Source: Ciceribacter sp. T2.26MG-112.2
Lineage (GTDB): Bacteria > Pseudomonadota > Alphaproteobacteria > Rhizobiales > Rhizobiaceae
NCBI RefSeq assembly: GCF_900492205.1
Contig: NZ_UEYQ01000033.1
Coordinates: 1-32,035, forward strand
Direction of reading: 5' to 3'
DNA: 32,035 bases
The position numbers and the translations under genes are program-made. Shown piece after piece: positions 32,009 to 32,035 of the stretch (position 1 is its first letter; the number at the start of each line of letters is the position of its first letter). The notes below the pieces were generated by a model. The model was not told the DNA's origin and did not search any database. It saw only the letters and a program-made list of their open reading frames with translations.

Positions 32009-32035
32009 GCCCCACACACCACCCAGACGGGGAAG

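Noticed and set aside
31556..32017. Minus-strand frames across the repeat array
   Set aside because: They are translations of the palindromic repeats (recurrent CFEAW/AP-HEG peptides), not genes.
30932..32035. A CRISPR array
   Set aside because: Units are long imperfect hairpins alternating in orientation with unequal repeated spacers, and no cas gene is nearby.

Overview
The window reads as chromosomal DNA of an alphaproteobacterium, most likely Rhizobiales/Rhizobiaceae. It is GC-rich and carries a SAM-II riboswitch in front of metA, a CtrA-type box in front of ftsK, and a sigma-54/NtrC-style glnK-amtB promoter. The order ffh - chorismate mutase - rpsP - rimM - trmD - rplS also fits, as do the long Ala/Glu tails on L19 and S16. 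This placement is inference from gene content; no search was run.

Layout. 1-183: end of an IS630-like insertion sequence with the transposase N-terminus running off the window. 219-6555 (+): metA with its promoter and SAM-II riboswitch, a VWA (CoxE-like) protein, galM, a tRNA-Gly(GCC) on the minus strand, a ProX/YbaK-type deacylase, a YbbN-like thioredoxin-TPR protein, a Lon-substrate-binding-domain protein and a Trm112-like protein. 6573-8757: a UbiH/UbiF-type flavin hydroxylase (-) divergent from tesB (+). 8780-10880: nitrogen module glnK-amtB with a sigma-54 promoter and an intrinsic terminator. 10913-15415 (+): ftsK, lolA, xthA. 15439-16593 (-): a CenR/OtpR-like response regulator and a single-domain cyclic-nucleotide-binding protein, divergent from a YkuD L,D-transpeptidase. 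17253-19477 (-): SixA-like phosphatase and leuC. 19732-23916 (-): a secreted CxxC protein, a Crp/Fnr regulator and a FecB/FecC/FecE-type metal-chelate ABC importer. 24025-29575 (-): the ribosome/SRP cluster rplS, trmD, rimM, rpsP, chorismate mutase and ffh, interrupted between trmD and rplS by a TSUP exporter on the opposite strand. 29885-30889 (+): an NAPE-PLD-like metallo-hydrolase. 30932-32035: a repeat-rich end in which a small GIY-YIG nuclease gene sits inside an array of alternating inverted palindromic repeats.

Most of the window is core metabolism and cell-cycle or translation housekeeping. The most unusual part is the 3' end. At least seven hairpin units of one family alternate in orientation, show compensatory changes in their stem arms, and flank the GIY-YIG gene on both sides. 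This resembles a REP/BIME-like system with a nuclease partner other than the usual tyrosine transposase. Regulatory structure is also notable at metA (promoter, riboswitch, terminator-like hairpin), ftsK (palindromic CtrA box), leuC (short leader reading frame with hairpins) and in the spacer between rpsP and the chorismate mutase (tandem hairpin repeats).
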